64,000 bases of DNA. Source: Citrobacter koseri ATCC BAA-895. GTDB lineage: Bacteria > Pseudomonadota > Gammaproteobacteria > Enterobacterales > Enterobacteriaceae. The stretch is taken from assembly GCF_000018045.1 (NCBI RefSeq), contig NC_009792.1, positions 4,154,001 to 4,218,000 on the forward strand, written 5' to 3'. Of the stretch, positions 27,164 to 36,247 are shown one piece after another (position 1 is the first letter of the stretch; the number at the start of each line of letters is the position of its first letter). The position numbers were made by a program, and so were the translations under genes. The notes beneath the pieces are model-generated. The model had not been told where the DNA came from. It did not search any database and saw nothing but the letters and a program-made list of their open reading frames with translations.

Positions 27164-27195
27164 GGCAGTACCGGGAAACCCAAACGCTATGAAAG

Positions 27196-27217
27196 CAAAA
27201 ACCCGCCGAAGCGGGTT
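27196..27217 (-). terminator. Terminator of rnpB
   Basis: On the minus strand AACCCGC-TTCG-GCGGGTTTTTGC, twelve bases beyond the mature 3' end of the RNase P RNA. UUCG tetraloop with a U run. Confidence 0.93.
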
Positions 27218-27228
27218 TTTACATGAAG

Positions 27229-27607
<379 letters not shown>

Positions 27608-27614
27608 GGCGCGC

Positions 27615-27643
27615 AGTATAGAGGGTTTGCACGCCATTGTCAC
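27615..27643 (-). promoter_or_regulatory. rnpB promoter overlapping the garK stop codon
   Basis: Minus strand GTGACA (27643-27638), 17 bases, TATACT (27620-27615), then the GC-rich GCGCG discriminator, with the RNA starting at 27607. Near-consensus sigma-70 promoter of the stable-RNA type. The -35 hexamer contains the garK TGA stop. Confidence 0.9.
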
Positions 27644-28785
27644 CCTGCACTGCGCATTCCTATCGCCAGCGTTGCGGCGATGTTTCGCGAGGCGCGGTAG
27701 ATATTATCAAACGCGCCGCGAAAGGCTTCATCCAGCGTGCCAATGCGGGTAAGCACGCTGAACACGGCATCAATGCCATGCTGATGCACCACTCCCACAT
27801 CATGCGTCAGACTCCCCGCGATCCCAATCACTGGCTTATGATACTTTTTCGCCACACTGGCGACGCCTATCGGTACTTTGCCGTGAATACTCTGGCTGTC
27901 GATACGCCCTTCGCCGGTGACGACTAACGCGCAGTCGTGGATATGTTCTTCCAGATTGAGCGCCGTGGTGACTATCTCAATGCCGCTGCGCAACTCTGCG
28001 CCGAGGAAAGCCATTAAGGCCGCCCCCATCCCGCCAGCCGCGCCCGCGCCGGGGACATTTTCCACATCCACGCGCAGCGACTTTTTAATCATGTCGGCAT
28101 AATGAGCAAGATTGCCGTCCAGTTCATGAATGAGCTTTTCGGTCGCGCCTTTCTGCGGCCCAAAGATTCGCGACGCGCCATTTTCGCCCGTCAGTGGATT
28201 GGTCACATCGCAGGCCACCCGGATAGCACACGTTTTTAAACGCGGATCGAGACCAGAGACATCAATCGCATTCAGGCTGTTCAGGCTGCCGCCGCCGTTC
28301 CCAATTTCAGTACCGTTCGCATCCGTTAATCGGGCGCCCAGCGCCTGCACCATGCCCGCGCCGCCGTCATTGGTCGCGCTGCCGCCAATGCCGATGATAA
28401 TGCTTCTGGCGCCGTGCTCCAGCGCATGCAGGATCAGCTCTCCGGTACCGCGCGACGTAGTAATCAACGGATTACGCTTTTCTGGCGGAACCAACGCCAG
28501 CCCGCTGGCCGCCGCCATTTCAATAAACGCGGTGCTGCCGTCCCCGGACATGCCCCAGTTGGCCATGACGGTCTCCCCCAGCGGCCCCGTCACAAAAGCG
28601 GTATACTGCGTTCCATGCGTGGCGGCAATCATGGCTTCGACCGTTCCCTCTCCGCCGTCAGCGACCGGGATAGAAACATACTGCGCATCGGGAAAAATTT
28701 CCCGGAATCCTTTTTCTATCGCCTGCGCAACTTCAGCGGCAGAAAGGCTTTCTTTATAAGAGTCTGGGGCGATTACGATTTTCAT
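27640..28785 (-). CDS. garK: Glycerate 2-kinase GarK
   Basis: Phosphorylates D-glycerate to 2-phosphoglycerate, last step of galactarate/glucarate breakdown. 381 residues, glycerate kinase type 1 family; starts KIVIAPDSYKESLSAAEVAQAIEKG, glycine-rich motifs GIGGSATNDGGAG and GAGAAGGMGAAL. Last gene of garLRK here. Its stop codon lies in the rnpB -35 box, so readthrough of the gar operon can run into the RNase P RNA gene. Confidence 0.97.
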   Translation of the reverse strand: MKIVIAPDSYKESLSAAEVAQAIEKGFREIFPDAQYVSIPVADGGEGTVEAMIAATHGTQYTAFVTGPLGETVMANWGMSGDGSTAFIEMAAASGLALVPPEKRNPLITTSRGTGELILHALEHGARSIIIGIGGSATNDGGAGMVQALGARLTDANGTEIGNGGGSLNSLNAIDVSGLDPRLKTCAIRVACDVTNPLTGENGASRIFGPQKGATEKLIHELDGNLAHYADMIKKSLRVDVENVPGAGAAGGMGAALMAFLGAELRSGIEIVTTALNLEEHIHDCALVVTGEGRIDSQSIHGKVPIGVASVAKKYHKPVIGIAGSLTHDVGVVHQHGIDAVFSVLTRIGTLDEAFRGAFDNIYRASRNIAATLAIGMRSAG

Positions 28786-28809
28786 AGTTGTAGCCTGTTA
28801 CTGCACAAC

Positions 28810-28836
28810 GCCGGATGGCGTTTCACTTATCCGGCC
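28810..28836. repeat. Single REP between garR and garK
   Basis: CGCCGGATGGCGTTTCACTTATCCGGC inside the operon, a common place for REP elements that protect upstream mRNA. Confidence 0.85.
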
Positions 28837-28881
28837 AGGGTCATAGGCCCGGACCGCCGCGCGCGACCGGGCATGACGTCA

Positions 28882-29772
28882 TTAGCGAGCGATTTCCACT
28901 TTCGCCAGTTTTTCGTAGTAGCAGGCCAGGGCGCTATGGTCGGCCGTGCCCAGACCATCGGCACGTAGCGCCTGCATCATTTCCATCACGGCGGCGGTCA
29001 GCGGCAGCTGCGCGCCTACGCCATGAGAGGTGTCCAGCGCATTCGCCAGATCTTTAATATGCAGATCGATGCGAAAGCCCGGTTTGAAATTCCGTTCCAT
29101 CACCATCGGCGCTTTCGCATCCAGCACGGTGCTACCCGCCAGACCGCCGCGAATCGCCTGATACACCAGATCCGGGTTCACCCCCGCTTTGGTCGCCAGC
29201 GTCAGCGCTTCAGACATGGCTGCGATGTTCAGCGCGACAATCACCTGGTTAGCCAGTTTGGTCACGTTGCCCGCACCGATATCACCGGTATGCACCACGG
29301 AACCGGCCATTGCTTTTAGCAGATCGTAATATTTATCGAAAATCGCTTTATCGCCGCCAACCATCACCGACAGCGTACCGTCGATCGCTTTCGGCTCGCC
29401 GCCGCTTACCGGCGCATCCAGCATATCGATACCTTTTGCTTTCAGCGCATCGCTGATTTCACGGCTTGCCAGCGGAGCGATAGAGCTCATATCGATCAAA
29501 ACGGTGCCTGGCTTCGCGCCTTCAATAATGCCGCCTTCGCCCAGCGCCACTTCTTTCACATGCGGCGAGTTCGGCAGCATGGTGATAATCACATCGCACT
29601 GTTCGGCAACGGCTTTTGCCGTGGTTGCGGTTTCTGCGCCTGCGGCAATAACTTCGGCAATCGCGTCAGGGTTACGGTCAGAAACCACCAGCGAGTAACC
29701 GGCTTTGAGGAGGTTTTTGCTCATTGGTTTACCCATGATGCCCAGGCCAATGAAACCTACTTTCATCGTCAT
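28882..29772 (-). CDS. garR: Tartronate semialdehyde reductase GarR
   Basis: NADH-dependent reduction of tartronate semialdehyde to D-glycerate; beta-hydroxyacid dehydrogenase family. 296 residues. Rossmann motif GFIGLGIMGKPM (residues 6-17), substrate motif DAPVSGGEPKA (about 119-129) and catalytic Lys172 in GAGNVTKLANQ. Middle gene of garLRK, 28 bases after garL. Confidence 0.97.
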   Translation of the reverse strand: MTMKVGFIGLGIMGKPMSKNLLKAGYSLVVSDRNPDAIAEVIAAGAETATTAKAVAEQCDVIITMLPNSPHVKEVALGEGGIIEGAKPGTVLIDMSSIAPLASREISDALKAKGIDMLDAPVSGGEPKAIDGTLSVMVGGDKAIFDKYYDLLKAMAGSVVHTGDIGAGNVTKLANQVIVALNIAAMSEALTLATKAGVNPDLVYQAIRGGLAGSTVLDAKAPMVMERNFKPGFRIDLHIKDLANALDTSHGVGAQLPLTAAVMEMMQALRADGLGTADHSALACYYEKLAKVEIAR

Positions 29773-29800
29773 AATCTTCTCTCTCTTGTTTCAGTGGTGG

Positions 29801-30571
29801 TTATTTCTTAAAGGCGTCAGCCAGCTTTTGCGTGGCGGAGCGGAACACGCCCAAATCGCTCCCCACGGCAACGAACGTCGCGCCCCATTCCAGATAGCGG
29901 CGCGCGTCGGCTTCGACCGGCGCCAGAATGCCGCACGGTTTACCGTGGGCTTTGGCGCGGGCAAAGATATGCTGAATGGTTTTCTGTACTTCCGGGTGAG
30001 AGGCGTTGCCGAGATGACCTAACGCCGCAGCCAGATCGCTTGGGCCGACAAAAATACCGTCAACGCCTTCAGTGGCCGCGATAGCATCAACGTTATCCAC
30101 CCCCTGCTGGCTTTCGATCTGCACCAGAATGGTGATGTTCTTATTTGACTGGGCAAAGTAATCCGGCACGGTGCCAAACATATTGGCGCGATGGGAAACG
30201 GAGACCCCGCGGATGCCTTCCGGCGGATAACGCGTCGAGGCCACGGCGCGAACGGCTTCTTCTTCCGTCTCGACAAACGGGATCAGGAAGTTATAGAAAC
30301 CGATATCCAGCAGACGCTTAATAATGACCGGCTCGTTCGTCGGCACCCGTACCACCGGCGCGCTGGCGCTGCCTTTCAACGCCATCAGTTGTGGAATAAA
30401 AGTTGAGATATCGTTCGGCGCATGTTCGCCATCCAGCACCAGCCAGTCAAAACCTGCCAGCCCTAACACTTCCGTACTGATGGGGTTTGCCAGCGCGGAC
30501 CAACAGCCGATCTGAATGCGTTGCGCTGCCAGCGCAGCTTTAAATTTGTTCGGGAAGATATCGTTACTCAT
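29801..30571 (-). CDS. garL: 5-keto-4-deoxy-D-glucarate aldolase GarL
   Basis: Class II (metal-dependent) aldolase splitting 5-keto-4-deoxy-D-glucarate to pyruvate and tartronate semialdehyde; HpcH/HpaI family. 256 residues from the second of two adjacent ATG codons (30574 or 30571). Family motifs: WLVLDGEHAPND with the catalytic-base histidine, QIESQQGVDN with a metal-binding Glu, and FVGPSDLAAALG. In E. coli the transporter garP precedes garL; here nothing precedes it and the divergent neighbour is garD. Confidence 0.96.
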   Translation of the reverse strand: MSNDIFPNKFKAALAAQRIQIGCWSALANPISTEVLGLAGFDWLVLDGEHAPNDISTFIPQLMALKGSASAPVVRVPTNEPVIIKRLLDIGFYNFLIPFVETEEEAVRAVASTRYPPEGIRGVSVSHRANMFGTVPDYFAQSNKNITILVQIESQQGVDNVDAIAATEGVDGIFVGPSDLAAALGHLGNASHPEVQKTIQHIFARAKAHGKPCGILAPVEADARRYLEWGATFVAVGSDLGVFRSATQKLADAFKK

Positions 30572-30574
30572 CAT

Positions 30575-30980
30575 TTATACCCTGGATGAATCATTATTTA
30601 TTTCCGCAATTCCGGGAGATATTTCGATTTGCTCATCTAAGGAATTACGCTGATATTTTATCGATAGCGGATAATGAAAGTCGTGAATCAGTATAATCAT
30701 ACTTACGCCGCTAAACATTGTTGTATTGCTCAATTTTAATATTCACAATGAATAATATTTTGAGCATTTGCACAACGTCATGGGCGGTGATGCACAGATT
30801 TGTACATTACTCGCCCAGCGCCCGTACCATCGGGAATAATGGCCGATCGCGATCACATTTTTAAACAAAAACTCCTGGCATTCTTTATTTAGCAGCAACG
30901 TATTTTTAATTCTGACAATAAAAAGCAGTTGTTCTCTTTAACACATTTATTATCACCACCTGGCTGGAGAATACTGGACA
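30575..30980. promoter_or_regulatory. garL-garD divergent control region
   Basis: 406 bases, AT-rich, with no gene. It must hold the promoters of garLRK and garD, both CdaR-activated in E. coli, and a half CRP site (ATCACATTT near 30853). I cannot point to a defined CdaR box. The garP gene expected on the E. coli map is absent. Confidence 0.5.
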
Positions 30981-32552
30981 ATGGCCGATATCGAAATTAG
31001 ACAAGAATCGCCAACCGCGTTTTATATTAAAGTGCATGACACCGATAACGTGGCAATTATTGTTAATGACAATGGTCTGCAAGCCGGAACGCGTTTCCCG
31101 GACGGTCTGGCGTTGGTTGAACATATTCCTCAAGGGCATAAAGTGGCGCTGGAGGCGATTCCTGCTCACGGCGAAATCGTGCGTTATGGCGAGGTGATCG
31201 GCTATGCCGTTCGCGACATCGCACGCGGCAGCTGGATAGATGAGTCGCTGGTTGAGCTACCGAAAGCGCCGCCGTTACACACCCTGCCGCTGGCGACGAA
31301 AGTGCCGGAACCGCTGCCGCCGCTGGAAGGCTACACGTTTGAAGGCTACCGCAACGCGGATGGCAGCGTCGGCACCAAAAACCTGCTCGGCATCACCACC
31401 AGCGTACACTGCGTGGCGGGCGTCGTGGATTATGTCGTGAAGATCATTGAGCGTGACCTGCTGCCTGGATACCCGAACGTAGACGGCGTTGTCGGTCTGA
31501 ACCACTTGTACGGCTGCGGCGTGGCGATCAACGCGCCAGCGGCCGTGGTGCCTATCCGCACCATTCATAACATCTCGTTGAACCCGAACTTCGGCGGCGA
31601 AGTTATGGTCATCGGCCTTGGCTGTGAAAAACTTCAGCCGGAACGTCTGCTGGAAGGCACGGAAGATGTGAAAGGGATTCCGGTGGACAGCGCCAGTATT
31701 GTGCGTTTGCAGGATGAGCAGCACGTCGGCTTTAAGTCAATGGTCGAGGATATTTTGCAGGTGGCCGAACGCCACCTGGCGAAGCTCAACCAGCGCCAGC
31801 GTGAAACCTGCCCGGCTTCCGAACTGGTGGTCGGAATGCAGTGCGGCGGCAGCGATGCGTTTTCCGGCGTGACGGCCAACCCGGCGGTGGGTTACGCCTC
31901 GGATCTGTTAGTGCGTTGCGGCGCGACGGTGATGTTCTCGGAAGTCACCGAAGTCCGTGATGCAATCCACCTTCTCACGCCACGCGCGATTAACGAAGAG
32001 GTCGGCAAACGCCTGCTGGAAGAGATGGCCTGGTACGATAACTATCTTGATATGGGGAAAACCGACCGCAGCGCCAACCCGTCGCCGGGCAACAAAAAAG
32101 GCGGTCTCGCGAACGTGGTGGAAAAAGCGTTGGGCTCTATCGCAAAATCCGGGCAGAGCGCAATTGTGGAAGTGCTGTCCCCCGGTCAGCGACCGACAAA
32201 ACGCGGTTTAATTTACGCCGCCACGCCCGCCAGTGATTTTGTCTGCGGCACGCAGCAGGTCGCTTCCGGGATCACCGTGCAGGTGTTCACAACCGGTCGC
32301 GGAACGCCATATGGCCTGATGGCGGTTCCGGTAATCAAAATGGCGACCCGCACAGAGCTGGCGAATCGCTGGTTTGATTTGATGGACATCAACGCGGGCA
32401 CCATTGCCACAGGGGAAGAGAGTATTGAGGACGTGGGCTGGAAGCTGTTCCACTTTATTCTGGACGTCGCGAGCGGTCGTAAAAAAACCTTCTCAGACCA
32501 ATGGGGGCTGCATAACCAGCTGGCCGTGTTTAACCCCGCGCCAGTGACCTGA
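30981..32552 (+). CDS. garD: Galactarate dehydratase GarD
   Basis: Dehydrates galactarate to 5-keto-4-deoxy-D-glucarate; iron-dependent, UxaA/GarD family. 523 residues: SAF-like N-terminal domain (about 10-90), then a catalytic part with cysteine motifs HLYGCGVAINAP, GLGCEKLQ and GMQCGGSDAFSGVTANPA. A distant paralogue, uxaA, is in this window. Diverges from garL and ends at a strong shared terminator with agaR. Confidence 0.97.
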   Translation: MADIEIRQESPTAFYIKVHDTDNVAIIVNDNGLQAGTRFPDGLALVEHIPQGHKVALEAIPAHGEIVRYGEVIGYAVRDIARGSWIDESLVELPKAPPLHTLPLATKVPEPLPPLEGYTFEGYRNADGSVGTKNLLGITTSVHCVAGVVDYVVKIIERDLLPGYPNVDGVVGLNHLYGCGVAINAPAAVVPIRTIHNISLNPNFGGEVMVIGLGCEKLQPERLLEGTEDVKGIPVDSASIVRLQDEQHVGFKSMVEDILQVAERHLAKLNQRQRETCPASELVVGMQCGGSDAFSGVTANPAVGYASDLLVRCGATVMFSEVTEVRDAIHLLTPRAINEEVGKRLLEEMAWYDNYLDMGKTDRSANPSPGNKKGGLANVVEKALGSIAKSGQSAIVEVLSPGQRPTKRGLIYAATPASDFVCGTQQVASGITVQVFTTGRGTPYGLMAVPVIKMATRTELANRWFDLMDINAGTIATGEESIEDVGWKLFHFILDVASGRKKTFSDQWGLHNQLAVFNPAPVT

Positions 32553-32558
32553 TGACGA

Positions 32559-32598
32559 AAAAGGCCGGATGGGGATCGCATCACCATCCGGCCTTTTA
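32559..32598. terminator. Bidirectional terminator garD/agaR
   Basis: AAAAGGCCGGATGG, 11-base loop, CCATCCGGCCTTTTA: a 13-bp stem with A and T runs between two convergent genes. Its arms contain REP-like GCCGGATGG, so it may derive from a REP. The prlF-yhaV toxin-antitoxin found here in E. coli is absent. Confidence 0.92.
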
Positions 32599-32610
32599 CA
32601 GATAACTGAA

Positions 32611-33420
32611 TTACGCGTTCACCAGAATCACTTCAATACCGCTCTTGCGTAAACCTTCCAGACTGTCGACAGGAATACCTTCATCCACAATGATGGTATG
32701 AATACGCTGCGTATCAATGATCTTATGCAGACTGGAGCGGTTAAACTTCGTGGAGTCCGTGACGACAATGATGCGCTCGGCCACTTCACACATCCGGCGG
32801 TTAAGTCTGGCTTCATCTTCATTGTGCGTGCTGACGCCACGCTCTAAATCAATGGCATCGACCCCCAGAAACAACATATCGAAATGGTAATTCTGTAGCG
32901 ACTGCTCTGCCTGGTCACCATAAAATGACTGCGACTGGCGGCGCAGATGCCCACCAGTCATCAGCAGTTCCACTCCCTCAGCTTCCAGCAATGCATTGGC
33001 GACATTCATGCCATTGGTCATGGCGATGATATCCGTATGCTGGCGCATCATGCGCGCGATTTCATATGTCGTGGTGCCTGAGTCAAGGATCACCCGGTGT
33101 CCGGGTTTAATCAGCGAAACCGCTGCCTGGGCGATACTGCGCTTTACAGCGGTATTGAGTGAACTTTTATCTTCCACCGAAGGCTCAATACCCGGAGTAT
33201 TGCTGTCGCAAATTAACGCGCCGCCATACGCACGCACGGCAATCCCCTGTTTTTCGAGAAAAGCCAGATCGTTACGGATGGTCACGGTGGAGACGCCGAA
33301 TAAGACGGAAAGATCGTTAACCTGTACGCTTCCCTGCTGTCGCAACCGCTGGATAATTTGCTCCCGCCTTTCGCTGGTAGCGGTAATGCGCTTATCCGCA
33401 GAAGAATCAGTACTGCTCAT
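32611..33420 (-). CDS. agaR: Aga operon repressor AgaR (DeoR family)
   Basis: DeoR-family repressor of N-acetylgalactosamine and galactosamine genes. 269 residues: N-terminal winged helix (about 17-70; REQIIQRLRQQGSVQVNDLS, VSTVTIRNDLAFLEK) and a sugar-phosphate-isomerase-like effector domain with DSGTTTYEIA. I chose ATG 33420 rather than the in-frame ATG 33438 on E. coli length. It diverges from kbaZ, with several AgaR-type operators between them. Confidence 0.96.
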   Translation of the reverse strand: MSSTDSSADKRITATSERREQIIQRLRQQGSVQVNDLSVLFGVSTVTIRNDLAFLEKQGIAVRAYGGALICDSNTPGIEPSVEDKSSLNTAVKRSIAQAAVSLIKPGHRVILDSGTTTYEIARMMRQHTDIIAMTNGMNVANALLEAEGVELLMTGGHLRRQSQSFYGDQAEQSLQNYHFDMLFLGVDAIDLERGVSTHNEDEARLNRRMCEVAERIIVVTDSTKFNRSSLHKIIDTQRIHTIIVDEGIPVDSLEGLRKSGIEVILVNA

Positions 33421-33428
33421 AAAAAATC

Positions 33429-33640
33429 CTTTAATCAAATCTTTCGTTTCATTTCGATTTTTCTATTAACGCCTTTCTTTTACTGGAATGCAAGCCCCCA
33501 TACCTGCAAGCCATAAGACGACGTATCGCTGAAACCTTTCATTATGTTTCTTTTGTGAAACAGATCCGAAAACCAATATCTTTCGTTTTATTTTTATAGC
33601 GTCTTGCACCAGTATCAGATGAAACAAAATGAAAGACACT
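33429..33640. promoter_or_regulatory. AgaR operator cluster between agaR and kbaZ
   Basis: Repeated T-rich elements of the AgaR type: TCTTTCGTTTCATTTCGATTT (33440-33460), TTATGTTTCTTTTGTG (33542-33557), ATCTTTCGTTTTATTTTTAT (33578-33597) and, inverted, GAAACAAAATGAAAGACACT (33621-33640). The core CTTTCGTTTYATTT recurs. Together they cover both promoters of the divergent region. Confidence 0.75.
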
Positions 33641-33669
33641 TGTCTTAAGCATTCAACCTGGAGAGGAAA

Positions 33670-34965
33670 GTGAAACATCTAACAGAAATGGTGGAGCAGC
33701 ATAAACGAGGGAACACAAATGGGATTTATGCCGTTTGTTCTGCGCATCCACTGGTGCTGGAAGCCGCTATACGTTATGCCCATGCAAACCATACCCCACT
33801 GCTGATTGAAGCCACCTCTAACCAGGTTGACCAGTTCGGGGGTTATACCGGCATGACGCCCGCCGATTTTCGCGGCTTTGTTTACCAGCTGGCCGACTCA
33901 CTTAATTTTCCACAATCACAGTTGATTCTGGGCGGCGATCACCTCGGCCCCAACCGTTGGCAAAATCTGCCTGCCGCCCAGGCGATGGCAAATGCGGATG
34001 ATTTAATAAAGAGCTACGTGGCGGCCGGGTTTAAAAAGATCCATCTCGATTGCAGCATGTCCTGCGCCAACGATCCGATACCGTTAACCGATGAGATCGT
34101 TGCTGAGCGCGCCGCGCGACTGGCGAAGATCGCAGAAGAAACCTGCCGTGAGCATTTTGGCGAATCCGATCTGGTTTACGTGATCGGTACTGAAGTTCCG
34201 GTTCCCGGCGGCGCGCATGAGACATTGACTGAACTGGAAGTAACAACACCTGACGCGGCACGAGCCACGCTGGAAGCGCATCGTCATGCATTTGAGAAAC
34301 AGGGACTGAGCGCCATTTGGCCTCGCATCATCGGGCTGGTTGTACAACCGGGCGTTGAGTTCGACCATACGCATATCATTGATTATCAACCGCAAAAAGC
34401 CATCGCATTGAGTGCAATGGTAGAAGCGTATGACACGCTGGTGTTTGAAGCGCATTCCACGGATTACCAGACGCCACAGTCGCTGCGCCAGCTGGTGAAA
34501 GATCACTTTGCGATTCTGAAAGTCGGCCCGGCCCTCACCTTTGCCCTGCGCGAAGCGTTATTCTCGCTGGCCGCAATTGAAGAAGAGCTGTTACCCGCCA
34601 AAACCAGCTCTGGTCTGCGCCATGTGCTGGAAAGCGTGATGCTCGATCGACCGGAATACTGGCAGAGTCACTACCACGGCGACGGCAACGCACGCCGCCT
34701 GGCGCGTGGTTATAGTTATTCCGATCGCGTTCGCTATTACTGGCCGGATCAGCAGATTGATGAGGCGTTTGCACGGCTGGTTCGCAACCTGGCGGATGAC
34801 CCCATTCCACTGCCGCTCATCAGCCAGTATTTGCCGCTACAGTACGCCAGAGTGCGCGAAGGGGATCTCAACGCAACGCCGCGAGAGCTCATTATCAGCC
34901 ACATTCAGGACGTACTACAGCAGTACCACGCCGCCTGCCAGGGCGTTACATCCCAAAACGCATAA
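33670..34965 (+). CDS. kbaZ: Tagatose-1,6-bisphosphate aldolase 2 subunit KbaZ
   Basis: Non-catalytic, stabilising or chaperone-like subunit that KbaY needs for full aldolase activity; KbaZ/GatZ family. 431 residues. GTG start at 33670 behind GAGAGGAAA. Motifs: IEATSNQVDQFGGYTGM, LILGGDHLGPNRW, IHLDCSMSCANDP, YVIGTEVPVPGGA. First gene of kbaZ-agaVWEF-agaA. Confidence 0.96.
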   Translation: MKHLTEMVEQHKRGNTNGIYAVCSAHPLVLEAAIRYAHANHTPLLIEATSNQVDQFGGYTGMTPADFRGFVYQLADSLNFPQSQLILGGDHLGPNRWQNLPAAQAMANADDLIKSYVAAGFKKIHLDCSMSCANDPIPLTDEIVAERAARLAKIAEETCREHFGESDLVYVIGTEVPVPGGAHETLTELEVTTPDAARATLEAHRHAFEKQGLSAIWPRIIGLVVQPGVEFDHTHIIDYQPQKAIALSAMVEAYDTLVFEAHSTDYQTPQSLRQLVKDHFAILKVGPALTFALREALFSLAAIEEELLPAKTSSGLRHVLESVMLDRPEYWQSHYHGDGNARRLARGYSYSDRVRYYWPDQQIDEAFARLVRNLADDPIPLPLISQYLPLQYARVREGDLNATPRELIISHIQDVLQQYHAACQGVTSQNA

Positions 34966-34983
34966 CAACGAAGAGGAAACGCT

Positions 34984-35457
34984 ATGCCAAACATTGTATT
35001 GAGTCGAATTGACGAACGTTTAATCCACGGCCAGGTCGGCGTGCAGTGGGTTGGGTTTGCGGGGGCAAATCTGGTACTGGTCGCCAATGACGAAGTGGCT
35101 GAAGACCCGGTACAGCAAAACCTGATGGAGATGGTGCTGGCGGAGGGGATCGCCGTACGTTTCTGGCCGCTGCAAAAAGTGATCGACAATATCCATCGCG
35201 CTGCCGATCGACAGAAAATTCTGCTGGTCTGCAAGTCGCCAGCGGATTTCCTCAAGCTGGTGGAGGGCGGCGTTCCCGTAACACGTATCAATGTAGGCAA
35301 CATGCACTATGCCAATGGCAAACAACAAATTGCCAAAACGGTTTCTGTCGATGCTAACGATATTACGGCATTTAATGGCCTGAAAACCGCCGGTGTCGAA
35401 TGCTTCGTACAGGGCGTTCCGACAGAACCCGCTTTGGATCTCTTTAAACTACTCTGA
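34984..35457 (+). CDS. agaV: GalNAc PTS EIIB component AgaV
   Basis: Mannose-family PTS IIB protein (157 residues) that passes phosphate from AgaF to N-acetylgalactosamine during uptake. Phospho-site His15 sits in RIDERLIHGQVGVQW; the C-terminal part carries VEGGVPVTRINVGNMH. 18 bases after kbaZ and 10 before agaW. Confidence 0.95.
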   Translation: MPNIVLSRIDERLIHGQVGVQWVGFAGANLVLVANDEVAEDPVQQNLMEMVLAEGIAVRFWPLQKVIDNIHRAADRQKILLVCKSPADFLKLVEGGVPVTRINVGNMHYANGKQQIAKTVSVDANDITAFNGLKTAGVECFVQGVPTEPALDLFKLL

Positions 35458-35467
35458 GGGATTCACA

Positions 35468-36247
35468 ATGGAAATCAGTCTGTTGCAGGCTTTTGCGTTG
35501 GGTATTCTCGCCTTTATCGCAGGCCTGGATATGTTCAACGGGTTAACGCATATGCACCGTCCGGTGGTGCTTGGGCCGCTGGTCGGCCTGATTCTGGGCG
35601 ATCTGCATACCGGTATTTTGACGGGTGGTACGCTGGAACTGGTGTGGATGGGCCTGGCGCCTTTAGCTGGCGCACAGCCGCCAAACGTGATTATCGGCAC
35701 GATCGTGGGAACGACGTTTGCGATTACGACCGGTGTGAAACCCGATGTCGCCGTGGGTGTCGCCGTACCGTTTGCCGTCGCCGTACAAATGGGGATTACC
35801 TTCCTGTTCTCAGTGATGTCTGGCGTAATGTCCCGCTGCGACCGTATGGCGGCTAACGCTGACACCCACGGCATTGAACGAGTAAACTATCTGGCGCTGC
35901 TGGCGTTAGGCATCTTCTACTTCCTCTGCGCCTTCCTGCCGATTTACTTTGGGGCGGAACATGCGAAAACCGCCATTGATGTGCTACCGGAACGTCTGAT
36001 TGACGGGCTTGGCGTCGCAGGCGGCATTATGCCTGCTATCGGTTTCGCCGTACTGCTGAAAATCATGATGAAAAATGTCTATATCCCCTATTTCATCATC
36101 GGTTTCGTTGCCGCGGCCTGGCTCAAACTTCCGGTGCTGGCCATCGCCGCTGCGGCCCTCGCAATGGCATTGATCGACCTGCTGCGTAAATCTCCTGAAC
36201 CGACTCAACCTGCGGCACAGAAAGAGGAATTCGAAGATGGCATCTAA
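35468..36247 (+). CDS. agaW: GalNAc PTS EIIC component AgaW
   Basis: Membrane IIC subunit of the mannose family (259 residues; several helices; signature GLDMFNGLTHMHRPVVLGPLVG and GTLELVWMGLAP). E. coli K-12 has a truncated agaW; this copy is full length, so the GalNAc permease should be intact. Start ATG 35468 (MEISLLQ); the open frame extends upstream within agaV. The end overlaps agaE by 11 bases. Confidence 0.94.
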   Translation: MEISLLQAFALGILAFIAGLDMFNGLTHMHRPVVLGPLVGLILGDLHTGILTGGTLELVWMGLAPLAGAQPPNVIIGTIVGTTFAITTGVKPDVAVGVAVPFAVAVQMGITFLFSVMSGVMSRCDRMAANADTHGIERVNYLALLALGIFYFLCAFLPIYFGAEHAKTAIDVLPERLIDGLGVAGGIMPAIGFAVLLKIMMKNVYIPYFIIGFVAAAWLKLPVLAIAAAALAMALIDLLRKSPEPTQPAAQKEEFEDGI

